From an uncultured Clostridia bacterium (lineage in GTDB: Bacteria > Bacillota > Clostridia > TANB77 > CAG-508): a DNA stretch of 64,000 nucleotides. The DNA lies in assembly GCA_944386325.1 (NCBI GenBank), contig CALXAP010000001.1, positions 102,610 through 166,609 on the forward strand. Reading direction: 5' to 3'. Under the pieces are notes generated by a model. The model was given only the letters and a program-made list of their open reading frames with translations. It was not told where the DNA came from and ran no database searches. A program made the position numbers and the translations under genes. Positions within the stretch are counted from its first letter, which is position 1. Each line of letters starts with the position of its first letter. This document shows positions 44,401-51,766 of this stretch, one piece after another.

Positions 44401-44733
44401 TATATTAGTGTATTAGAACGTAAAAAAGAAATAGGAATTTTAAGAGCAATGGGAGCTTCTAAACGAAATATATCACAAGTATTTAATGCTGAGACTATTA
44501 TTATTGGCACACTAGCTGGAATAATTGGAGTAGGTATAACATTATTATTATTAATTCCTGCAAATAAAATTATATATATAATTTCAAATGGAGCAAATGT
44601 TAAGGCTATTTTACCATTTACAGCAGGAATCATATTAATTATATTAAGTATAATTCTAACTTTAATTGGAGGAATTATTCCTTCTAAAAAAGCAGCTAAA
44701 GAAGATCCTGTCTTGGCATTAAGAAGTGAATAA
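41494..44733 (+). CDS. MacB/FtsX-type ABC transporter, ATPase and permease fused (1079 aa)
   Basis: Residues 1-225: ATPase with GPSGSGKTT, LSGGQMQRVAIARAL, VLADEPTGALD and MVTHNPELA. Then one membrane helix (about 268-290), a very large extracellular domain (about 295-930), and three FtsX-type helices at the end with the VLERKKEIGILRAMGASKRNI motif. Such MacB-like mechanotransmitters act on envelope substrates rather than pump across the membrane. The following gene encodes a secreted partner. AGGAGAG precedes the ATG. Confidence 0.9.
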   Translation: MLQIKNIFKEYKTGNLVQKALDDVSLNLRDNEFVAILGPSGSGKTTLLNIIGGLDRYDKGDLIINGISTKNYKDRDWDSYRNHTIGFVFQSYNLIPHQTILANVELALTISGVSKSKRRQRAIKALEQVGLANQLHKKPNQLSGGQMQRVAIARALVNNPDIVLADEPTGALDSDTSVQVMELLKEVAKDRLVVMVTHNPELAENYATRIVNIRDGKIRSDTNPYIIENEKNKKPEHKNLGKTSMSFFTSLSLSFNNLRTKKGRTILTSFAGSIGIIGIALILSLSNGVNAYIKSVEEDTLSEYPLQIRSSGIDISSLLVNSSNNDSANEDKGDINVSKQLTNMFSTIGSNDLASLKQYLESDSCPINEYAKDIEYTYDVTPRIYSSDIENLRQLNPDITFSSLGIGSGVSANSMMSSMMSTDVFFQMPADANLYKDQYDIKAGNWPTNYNECVLVLSSKGNVSDFLLYTLGLRDHSELDDLVTQFSNGEDVDTPDNLGSYSYNDILGITFKLVNSSDCYEYDEEYKVWRDKTDNTEYMKSIVKNGEDLKIVGIVQPKEGATSAMLSTGICYPESLTNHVIESAKNSKIVQEQLANPEVNVFTGKRFDDTEKENSFDMNSLIDVDTNAIQSAFKIDQSKIKVDFGNLNDVFTKNSLPSIDINDILSNIKFTMSSEDIKGILNDFLKGYELYMQENSEIDFSQIGKQLSDYLQSKEANDLLNKKIEEIIKENGSLTITQEQMQDIMMEILKGYEKYVDDNELISVEDLDKYLTEYLESDEAKNIITSNLSKIIKSQDIETQISNIMEKYMQNVMSSMSKSIQKEMQSSIANLSKSITRAISIDENAFLNAFHMKMDEEELSELFNSLMTKENVTYDSNLKKLNYANLDEPSGINIYPRDFEGNKSITNLLNEYNTRMQEEGNEDKVISFTDMVGTLMSSVTTIVNTISYVLIAFVAISLVVSSIMIGVITYISVLERKKEIGILRAMGASKRNISQVFNAETIIIGTLAGIIGVGITLLLLIPANKIIYIISNGANVKAILPFTAGIILIILSIILTLIGGIIPSKKAAKEDPVLALRSE

Positions 44734-44776
44734 GAATAAAATTAAGTTATTATCAAAAGTAGAAGGAGAGAGTAGT

Positions 44777-45823
44777 ATGAAAAGTTTTAAAATAAAATAT
44801 GCTATAATTCCAATATGTTTGTTAATTGTTGCGATTGTAAGTTTTAGTGCAAGTAGTTTATTTAATTCGAAAAAGGTTCAAAATAACAATAAAGATGGAC
44901 AATGGATTATAAAAGAAGTATATGGAGATTCTGGTTCAATAGAATCAGCTATTGCAACAACGGTACCACATTGGGAAGAAATGTCTGTAAGTCAGCAATA
45001 TAGCGAAGTTGAGTATAATAACAATAAATATTATAGTAGAACAACAAAAATTGAAAGAGATAAAATAGGAAATAAAATTGGAACAGCAATTTTATCTGGA
45101 TATGATACATATACAGATACTCGTTATAATAAAAATGGATATATATATTCAGTAAATGATTTATCTCAAGAATGTGTTGTTGCGGTGCAATTTGAAAATG
45201 ATAGTGACTATTATGTATATGTAAATTCACATTATAAACCAGCAACATTAGGTGAATTTATGGAAGATTTAAACTTAAAGAACATAGTTTCTTTTGGTAC
45301 AATATATTATAATTATTGGGATACAAATTTGGAAGGTAATAGAGAATATTCAAATATTGAATTTTATGATGTGGATGATAATATTATTTGGAAAATATTA
45401 TTTAATGATTTGAATTTGGAAAATATATATAGTGATAATAATTCAGGAACACTACATATGTCAAACGATTACACTATAGGAATAAGTGTTGATATTCCAT
45501 TATTGGGATATAAAAATATAAGTATATCACTAACAGATAAAGGTTATCTAATAACTAATATTCTTGATTCAGGTAAGGCATTTTACATTGGGGAAAATAA
45601 AGTGCAGGAATTTTTAAATTATATTATAGATAATTATGATGGATATAAAATAGTTCATGTTTATGAAAATAAAGAAAAAACAACAGAGGAAAATTCTACT
45701 AAAGATGATACAGTAGTAATGTATGATATCACTAATAATACGACCACTTATATAACAATAAATTCAACAAAAAACAATAATAATAGTAACAGTACTTCAC
45801 CATATGATCCAACAAAAAATTAA
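44777..45823 (+). CDS. membrane-anchored extracellular protein (348 aa), partner of the MacB-type transporter
   Basis: One N-terminal membrane helix (IIPICLLIVAIVSFSASSLF), then about 320 extracellular residues rich in Tyr and Asn, ending in a Thr/Asn/Ser-rich tail. AGGAGAG is 6 bases before ATG 44777; the gene begins 43 bases after the transporter, so they are an operon. No domain recognised. MacB-type transporters often work with a secreted or adaptor protein, which is the likely role. Confidence 0.65.
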   Translation: MKSFKIKYAIIPICLLIVAIVSFSASSLFNSKKVQNNNKDGQWIIKEVYGDSGSIESAIATTVPHWEEMSVSQQYSEVEYNNNKYYSRTTKIERDKIGNKIGTAILSGYDTYTDTRYNKNGYIYSVNDLSQECVVAVQFENDSDYYVYVNSHYKPATLGEFMEDLNLKNIVSFGTIYYNYWDTNLEGNREYSNIEFYDVDDNIIWKILFNDLNLENIYSDNNSGTLHMSNDYTIGISVDIPLLGYKNISISLTDKGYLITNILDSGKAFYIGENKVQEFLNYIIDNYDGYKIVHVYENKEKTTEENSTKDDTVVMYDITNNTTTYITINSTKNNNNSNSTSPYDPTKN

Positions 45824-46025
45824 TTATAAATCTAGAAAAATAGGTGGGAAATAAATAGATAAAAAATTAAATGTTATACTTCCTATTATGTGAATAGACA
45901 AAGAACAGATTAAAAATATTGTAATAGTATACAAAAAAGTCAAAAAATAGTCCAATATAAGTTAATTAAACTGTATCCTAAAAACCTATAGTGAAAATTA
46001 AATTTAATATAAAGGATGTGTTCTT

Positions 46026-46988
46026 ATGGAAGAAAAGAAAAATGAAATTATTTTATTTGAAAATCAAGGAGTAAAGTTAGAAGTAAATTTAAAAGATGAA
46101 ACTGTTTGGCTAAATAGAGAACAATTATCTAAATTGTTTGATAGAGATGTAAAAACTATAGGAAAACATATTAATAATGCTTTAAACGAAGAATTACAGG
46201 ATGTTCCAACTGTCGCAAAATTTGCGACAGTTCAAAAAGAAGGAGATAGAAAAGTTACAAGAAATATTGAATATTATAATTTAGATATGATAGTTAGTAT
46301 TGGTTATAGAGTAAAATCTAATAAGGGAATTATATTTAGACGTTGGGCAAACAAGGTTTTAAAAGATTATATTCTAAAAGGATATGCTGTAAATCAAAAA
46401 AGATTAGAATATTTAGAAAAAACAATAAAATTAATAGATATAGCAAATCGAATAGATGAAAGATTAGAGGGAAATGATGCAAAAGAAATTTTAAAAGTAA
46501 TTGGAGAGTATTCAAAAGCATTAGATTTATTAGATGATTATGACCATAGAACATTGAAAAAAATTGAGGGAAATACTGACGAAAGAAAGATAAAATATGA
46601 AGATTGTATAAATATTATAAATAAATTAAGATTTAATGAAGAAAGTTCTTTATTTGCAGTTGAAAGAGATAAAGGATTAGAATCAATAATAGGTAATATA
46701 TATCAGAGCTTTGCTGGACAAGATATTTATAAAAGTATAGAAGAAAAAGGAGCAAATTTCTTATATTTAATAGTTAAGAATCATGTTTTTGCAGATGGAA
46801 ACAAAAGAATTGCTGCTACATTATTTATCTATTTCTTAAATTTTTATGGTATTTTATATAAAAATAGACAACAAACAATTGATAATAATACATTAACTGC
46901 TATAACATTACTTATTGCTGAGTCTAATCCAAAAGAAAAAGAAGTGATTATAGATTTAGTTATGAATTTCTTGAATAATGAACAATAA
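46026..46988 (+). CDS. RhuM-Doc fusion protein, copy 1
   Basis: 320 aa. N-terminal RhuM domain (residues 1-125: VWLNREQLSKLFDRDVKTIGKHI helix-turn-helix, YNLDMIVSIGYRVKS) joined to a C-terminal Fic/Doc domain with HVFADGNKRIAA (HxFxDGNKR), the catalytic loop of Doc-type phosphotransferases or Fic AMP transferases. Probably a toxin-like regulator that binds DNA. Codons 61-69 form a perfect 25-base palindrome. VanZ follows after 16 bases. A paralogue lies at 55628, and both share the 30 bases before the start (AAAGGATGTGTTCTT). Confidence 0.85.
   Translation: MEEKKNEIILFENQGVKLEVNLKDETVWLNREQLSKLFDRDVKTIGKHINNALNEELQDVPTVAKFATVQKEGDRKVTRNIEYYNLDMIVSIGYRVKSNKGIIFRRWANKVLKDYILKGYAVNQKRLEYLEKTIKLIDIANRIDERLEGNDAKEILKVIGEYSKALDLLDDYDHRTLKKIEGNTDERKIKYEDCINIINKLRFNEESSLFAVERDKGLESIIGNIYQSFAGQDIYKSIEEKGANFLYLIVKNHVFADGNKRIAATLFIYFLNFYGILYKNRQQTIDNNTLTAITLLIAESNPKEKEVIIDLVMNFLNNEQ
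46208..46232. promoter_or_regulatory. perfect intragenic palindrome in RhuM-Doc copy 1
   Basis: AACTGTCGCAAA-A-TTTGCGACAGTT: 12-bp arms, 1-base centre, inside codons 61-69 (PTVAKFATV). The paralogue has a different but also perfect palindrome at the same place. Candidate operator, mRNA hairpin or recombination target. Confidence 0.65.
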
Positions 46989-47004
46989 TAAAGGAGAATA
47001 AAAA

Positions 47005-47691
47005 ATGAATAGAATAATTAATTGTATTATTATAGGTATTAATATTGTGTTAATAGGTTTTGTAATTATATGTAGTTTGTTACCTAATATTGTTTTAAAT
47101 GTAATGGTAACATTAGGTGGTTTTACAATACCAATTCTTTTAATAATAACTACAATGATAGTACAAATCAAAAAAGCAAAGGATATACAAGAAAAAAGTC
47201 GAATAAGAAATTTTTGGCTAAAAATATTATTTATTATTTATTTTTTATTATTGATAACAGTTTTATTTTTAAATAATGAATATAGAATGTACGTTTTTCA
47301 AAATATTAACATATTTTCAAAAGAACATTTTGAAATGAGTAATATCATTCCATTTGCTACAATAATAGATTATATTAGTAGATTAGTATCTAATGAAATA
47401 AATGCAGGTATAGTAATAATTAATTTTGCTACGAATTTACTTTTGTTTGCTCCTATGGGATTTTTTATACCTATGTTATATTCAGATATGATAAAAAACA
47501 TAAAGCAATTTGCAATATTAATGATTATAATAACTTTAATTGTTGAAGTATTACAATTTATAACTTTTAGAGGTTCAACTGATATTGATGATATTATATT
47601 AAATACATTAGGAGCAGTTATTGTGTATATAATAATGAAAACTAGATTTGTAAAGAAATTATTAAAAAAAGTTATAGATATATCAGAATAA
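47005..47691 (+). CDS. VanZ-family membrane protein, copy 1
   Basis: 228 aa with about six membrane helices. The VanZ core is clear: NLLLFAPMGFFIP, VEVLQFITFRGSTDIDDIILNTLGA. VanZ proteins give low-level teicoplanin tolerance in some strains; here the exact role is unknown. It follows RhuM-Doc after 16 bases with AAAGGAG. A close paralogue is at 60034. Confidence 0.88.
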   Translation: MNRIINCIIIGINIVLIGFVIICSLLPNIVLNVMVTLGGFTIPILLIITTMIVQIKKAKDIQEKSRIRNFWLKILFIIYFLLLITVLFLNNEYRMYVFQNINIFSKEHFEMSNIIPFATIIDYISRLVSNEINAGIVIINFATNLLLFAPMGFFIPMLYSDMIKNIKQFAILMIIITLIVEVLQFITFRGSTDIDDIILNTLGAVIVYIIMKTRFVKKLLKKVIDISE

Positions 47692-47743
47692 AAAGATATG
47701 TGTTTGTCGCTACCTCTTTAAGTGACTAACACATATTCTTTTT
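47690..47743. terminator. bidirectional terminator between vanZ and the C39 gene
   Basis: ATATGTGTTTGTCGCT and AGTGACTAACACATAT pair with two mismatches; A-run left and T-run right serve the two convergent genes. Confidence 0.75.
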
Positions 47744-48506
47744 ATTTGTAATCTTCAATATACAATGCTTTTGCTATATATGGTGTAATCTCATCAACAT
47801 CATACCAACCAGAACTTTTACAGTCATTTTCTAAACCGTTTGGATTTGAAACATAAACCATATTATCATTATCAGCTGCTAAGAGTATCATATAATGTGA
47901 GGCTGTAGTCCAACGATTATTGCTTGGATTGTTCCAAACACATACAATAATCGGTCTATTAGATTGTAGATGGTGGATTATAGACTCATCTGATAAATGC
48001 TCTGAATCATAATAAAAATTAGAGTTTTTTATTCCAAATGTATTAGATAATTCACTGGACATTTTTTCATAATTCATTACAGGATAGTATTTTTCTCTTA
48101 AATCCTCAGGAGTGTAATCTTTACCATATCCACTTAAAAGAATAGACATTACAGTTATTCCACAACCATTTTCAGCCATACTACCATTCCAATATTCATT
48201 ATTTGCCCATGAAGAATTACCATTTTGTTTATACTCTTTATAAGTTTTTTTGTAATTATTTTCTGTTGTAAAAGTTGTAAAATAACCATCTTTATTTTTT
48301 ACTTTTTCTTGCCCTATACCAGAATAATCAGGATTTTGGTCTAATTTAATTACTCTATAATCAAATATATTTGAAAGATTTAAGTCTCTATTTAATTTTA
48401 AATCATTATTTTTTAAATAGTTAATTACAGAATATATTACAATTATAATTAAAATAAATATAATAAATTTCATTTTATTTAATTTTTTACTACTTGTTTT
48501 AGCCAT
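47742..48506 (-). CDS. membrane-anchored C39-like cysteine peptidase
   Basis: 254 aa: one N-terminal membrane helix (KFIIFILIIIVIYSVINYL), a linker, then a papain-like C39 domain with catalytic Cys in MAENGCGITVMSILLSGYG, His in TTASHYMILLAA and Asn in VYVSNPNG. It acts outside the membrane, on a peptide or cell-wall substrate. Divergent from the response regulator at 48657; the shared upstream region has CTTAAC-type repeats, so it is a likely regulon member. GGGAGG precedes the ATG. Confidence 0.82.
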   Translation of the reverse strand: MAKTSSKKLNKMKFIIFILIIIVIYSVINYLKNNDLKLNRDLNLSNIFDYRVIKLDQNPDYSGIGQEKVKNKDGYFTTFTTENNYKKTYKEYKQNGNSSWANNEYWNGSMAENGCGITVMSILLSGYGKDYTPEDLREKYYPVMNYEKMSSELSNTFGIKNSNFYYDSEHLSDESIIHHLQSNRPIIVCVWNNPSNNRWTTASHYMILLAADNDNMVYVSNPNGLENDCKSSGWYDVDEITPYIAKALYIEDYK

Positions 48507-48554
48507 TTTAAATTCCTCCCTTTAAAAGTATTATAAATAATTTTTTTGTTTTGA

Positions 48555-48638
48555 CTTTTAACATAGCCTTAACAATTTCTTAAATTTTTCTTACAATATT
48601 AGTTAAGTAATGAAAAGTGAGAATTGCTGTGCTATAAT
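48555..48638. promoter_or_regulatory. divergent control region with CTTAAC-type repeats
   Basis: CTTAAC (48568), CTTAAA (48579) and CTTACA (48590) follow each other at exactly 11-base spacing, with a looser CTTTTA at 48555. A TGC-TATAAT extended -10 (48633-48638) precedes the regulator gene. Same repeat type as 24971-25011. Confidence 0.6.
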
Positions 48639-48656
48639 CAAAATGGAGGAAGTAAA

Positions 48657-49340
48657 ATGAATGTCTTGATATTAGATGATGAAAAAGAAATAGCAGATTT
48701 AGTCCATGTATATCTACAAAATGAAAATTATAATGTTTATAAATTTTATACTTCAGAAGAAGCAATAAATTGTATAGATAATGTACAATTAGACCTTGCA
48801 ATATTAGATATTATGGTACAAGGAAAAAATGGATTTGAAATATGTAAGTATATAAGAGATAAAGGTTTTAAATTTCCAATTATAATGCTTACAGCAAAAA
48901 TAGAAGATAATGATAAAATAAAAGGTTTAACACTCGGTGCAGATGATTACATTACAAAGCCATTTAATCCTTTAGAATTAGTAGCGAGAGTTAAATCCGC
49001 TTTAAGAAGATATACTCAATATAATACAGATACAAAAACAGAAGATATTATTGAAGAAAGAGGATTAGTAGTAAATAAAAAAGAACATAAATGTTTATTA
49101 TATGATAATAAGATTGATCTAACTCCTATGGAATTTGAAATATTACTTTATTTGATTACAAATAAAGGTAAAGTAATAAGTTCAGAAGAATTGTTTGAAA
49201 ATGTATGGAAAGAAAAATATTTCGATAGTAATAATACAGTAATGGTACATATAAGAAGAATTAGAGAAAAATTAGGAGAAGACACGAAAAATCCTAAATT
49301 TATAAAAACAATTTGGGGAGTAGGATATAAGTTTGAATAG
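48657..49340 (+). CDS. OmpR-family response regulator, VanR-like
   Basis: 227 aa: receiver with NVLILDDEKEIADLV, phospho-Asp in LAILDIMVQGKNG, MLTAK, DDYITKPFNPLELVARV, and a winged helix ending VMVHIRRIREKL...KTIWGVGYKFE. Closest in style to VanR. AATGGAGG sets ATG 48657. The kinase gene follows 10 bases after its stop, and the direct repeats upstream suggest autoregulation. Confidence 0.88.
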   Translation: MNVLILDDEKEIADLVHVYLQNENYNVYKFYTSEEAINCIDNVQLDLAILDIMVQGKNGFEICKYIRDKGFKFPIIMLTAKIEDNDKIKGLTLGADDYITKPFNPLELVARVKSALRRYTQYNTDTKTEDIIEERGLVVNKKEHKCLLYDNKIDLTPMEFEILLYLITNKGKVISSEELFENVWKEKYFDSNNTVMVHIRRIREKLGEDTKNPKFIKTIWGVGYKFE

Positions 49341-49350
49341 GAGGATAAAA

Positions 49351-50430
49351 TTGAATATTAGCAATTTAACTAAAAGAAAATTAAAACTATTTATAACTTT
49401 ATTAAGTAATTTAATTGTTGCTACAATAATATCTATTATAGTTTATTTTATACTTGCATTATTTTTTGAAAGCATTTTATCTGGATTAGTTGCTAGATTA
49501 AACTATGATTTATATAGCTGGATAGTTTATAATAGAGATATAGTTGTTTATATTTATATTGGAATTGTTTTAGCAGTTATAATTTATAAGTTTATATCAA
49601 AGTATGTAGATAGTATAAACGAAGTATATAACTCGTTAGATTTGATATTAAAAGAAAACAATGAAACGATTAAGTTGCCAAGTGAAGTAAATGAATTTAC
49701 AGAAAAATTAAATGATATAAAAAATGAATATATAACAAATAAACAGAATGCAAAAGAAGCTGAGCAGAAGAAAAATGATTTAATAATGTATATGGCTCAT
49801 GATTTAAAAACACCACTTACATCTATTATTGGATATTTAACGCTTTTGAATGATGAAAAAAACATTTCAAAGGAATTGCAAGAAAAATATATAAAAATAG
49901 CATTAGACAAATCATTAAGAGTAGAAGAATTGATAAATCAATTCTTCGATATTACAAGATATAATTTACATTCAATGCCTATAAATAAAACCGAATTGAA
50001 TATAACATATTTATTGAAGCAGTTAATAGATGAATGTTATCCAATGTTAGAAAAGAATAATTTAAAATGTATGCTAAATGCACCAGATAAGGTAAATTAT
50101 TTAGGAGATGGAGATAAACTTGCAAGAGCTTTTGGAAACTTATTAAAGAATGCTATTAATTATAGTTATGAGAATACTATTATTGAAATCAATGTTACAA
50201 AAGAACTAGATAGATTGTATATAACTTTTATAAATAAAGGTGATAAAATACCAGATTATAAATTAGAAAAGATTTTTGAGAAGTTTTATAGAGGAGACGA
50301 ATCAAGAACCAGTAGTACAGGTGGAGCTGGTTTAGGTTTAGCTATAACAAAGGAAATTATTGAACTACATAATGGTACAATTAGTGTTAAAAATGATGAT
50401 GAATATATTGAATTTGACATTGTGTTGTAA
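49351..50430 (+). CDS. sensor histidine kinase, VanS-like
   Basis: 359 aa from TTG 49351, 6 bases after AGGAGG (49339-49344). Two membrane helices (about 15-42 and 60-85) enclose a short loop; then the H-box MAHDLKTPLTSIIGYLTLL, N-box (FGNLLKNAINYS) and G-box GGAGLGLAITKEI, as in VanS. Forms a pair with the regulator. The signal is probably a cell-wall intermediate or antibiotic (inference). No vanHAX-type genes are present. Confidence 0.88.
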   Translation: MNISNLTKRKLKLFITLLSNLIVATIISIIVYFILALFFESILSGLVARLNYDLYSWIVYNRDIVVYIYIGIVLAVIIYKFISKYVDSINEVYNSLDLILKENNETIKLPSEVNEFTEKLNDIKNEYITNKQNAKEAEQKKNDLIMYMAHDLKTPLTSIIGYLTLLNDEKNISKELQEKYIKIALDKSLRVEELINQFFDITRYNLHSMPINKTELNITYLLKQLIDECYPMLEKNNLKCMLNAPDKVNYLGDGDKLARAFGNLLKNAINYSYENTIIEINVTKELDRLYITFINKGDKIPDYKLEKIFEKFYRGDESRTSSTGGAGLGLAITKEIIELHNGTISVKNDDEYIEFDIVL

Positions 50431-50461
50431 TACAAAATAAATAAAAATAAGGTGCAAGAAC

Positions 50462-50569
50462 ATGAAAAAAATATTAATAGTAGAAGATGATACAAGTATA
50501 AGCAGTGAATTAAAAGATTTATTAGATAACGCAGGATATAATGGGATGATTTTAAAAGATTTTGAATAA
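50462..50569 (+). pseudogene. truncated response-regulator start
   Basis: 35 codons: MKKILIVEDDTSISSELKDL, then LLDNAGY and a stop after KDFE. This is the first beta-alpha-beta of a receiver domain; the phosphorylation site, the rest of the receiver and the DNA-binding domain are missing. It directly follows the VanS-like gene and is a relic of another two-component system. Confidence 0.8.
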
Positions 50570-50625
50570 AAAAGCTTAAGATTAATTTAAATAGGTATAT
50601 TTAATTTGTATTTGGAGGAATATAT

Positions 50626-51537
50626 ATGAGTTTAAATGGATATAAGAATATACAATTAACTGATAAAATTGATGAGGCTAATTGTGTAACGCATTCTGGA
50701 TGTTTTCATATTGACGATGTGATATCAACAATATTTTTAAGTAAAATAATTGAAGAGGTTGTTTTAATAAGAATTCCTTCTATAGAAAATAAAAATCTGA
50801 AGAATAAAATAGTTTATGACATAGGTTTAGGAGAATTTGATCATCATCAAAAGAATAAAAATGGTCAAAGGAAGAATGGAATATATTATTCATCAATAGG
50901 CTTATTATGGAAAAGATTTGGTAAGGAATACTTAAAAAATATAAAAGTAGAAAGTATAGAGAAAGTTTTTGAGTATATGGATAAAGAATTAATACAATAT
51001 ATTGATGCAACAGATAATATGCAAATGGAATATCTTGAAAATAAAGTATCACCAGATTTTATAAAATATTGTAATCCTCAATGGAATGAAAATATACCTG
51101 AAGATAAAGCATTTGTCCATGCATTAAAGTTAGCAGATGAATTTTGGAATATATATATTAAACATGCTATAGCTGAAGTCGAGGCAATAGAGCTTATTTT
51201 AAATGAAGCCAAGAGTTGTAAAGAATGTTATTTAGTATTTAACAAGGATTTGCCATACAGGAAAGCAGTTAAATTTTTGAAAAACAATAAAATAAAGTAT
51301 ATAATTTTAAAATCACGAAGAGAAGGATATGACATTAGAACAATAAAAGAGTCATATAAGTTTAGGGATGAAATAGCGAAAGCAGAAAATATAAATAATT
51401 CTAGAAATTTAGTAGGGATAAGAGATCTAATATATGCGGATACTAATGGAAAATTATGTTGTACAAAAACATTAGATAGCGCAATTAAACTAATAGAATA
51501 TAATGAAAATAAAGAAAGTGGAAATAAAAGACTGTGA
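50626..51537 (+). CDS. MYG1-family (UPF0160) DHH-like phosphoesterase
   Basis: 303 aa. Signatures VTHSGCFHIDDVISTIFL and IVYDIGLGEFDHHQ give the metal-binding His/Asp residues of the MYG1 fold, related to DHH phosphoesterases; eukaryotic MYG1 is a 3'-5' RNA exonuclease. Bacterial role unknown. TGGAGGA precedes the ATG. Single gene. Confidence 0.85.
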   Translation: MSLNGYKNIQLTDKIDEANCVTHSGCFHIDDVISTIFLSKIIEEVVLIRIPSIENKNLKNKIVYDIGLGEFDHHQKNKNGQRKNGIYYSSIGLLWKRFGKEYLKNIKVESIEKVFEYMDKELIQYIDATDNMQMEYLENKVSPDFIKYCNPQWNENIPEDKAFVHALKLADEFWNIYIKHAIAEVEAIELILNEAKSCKECYLVFNKDLPYRKAVKFLKNNKIKYIILKSRREGYDIRTIKESYKFRDEIAKAENINNSRNLVGIRDLIYADTNGKLCCTKTLDSAIKLIEYNENKESGNKRL

Positions 51538-51590
51538 TATTTTGAATTTAAAAGTAAGAAATATGATAAATATTATTTAGGAGAATTATA

Positions 51591-51764
51591 ATGATAAAAA
51601 GATACAAACAAAGTGAAATTGATGAATTAGCAGATATACTTAAAAATGATGGCGTTATTAGTGTACCTACTGATACAGTTTATGGAATTTGTGCTAGAAT
51701 AAATTCATTAAAAGCACGTGATAAATTAATGTTAATTAAACTTGCTATAATGCACAAAATTTAG
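51591..51764 (+). pseudogene. 5' fragment of yrdC/sua5 (duplicate)
   Basis: 57 codons; the first 46 are nearly identical to the complete gene at 63333 (KRYKQSEIDELADILKNDGV, PTDTVYGICARINSLKA), then the sequence switches abruptly at about 51732 into the 5' part of clpB. The upstream GGAGAATTATA is duplicated as well. Non-functional. Confidence 0.9.
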
Positions 51765-51766
51765 CA

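Noticed and set aside
50462-50569. Functional single-domain receiver
   Set aside because: Only 35 residues remain and the phospho-accepting Asp and Lys are missing.
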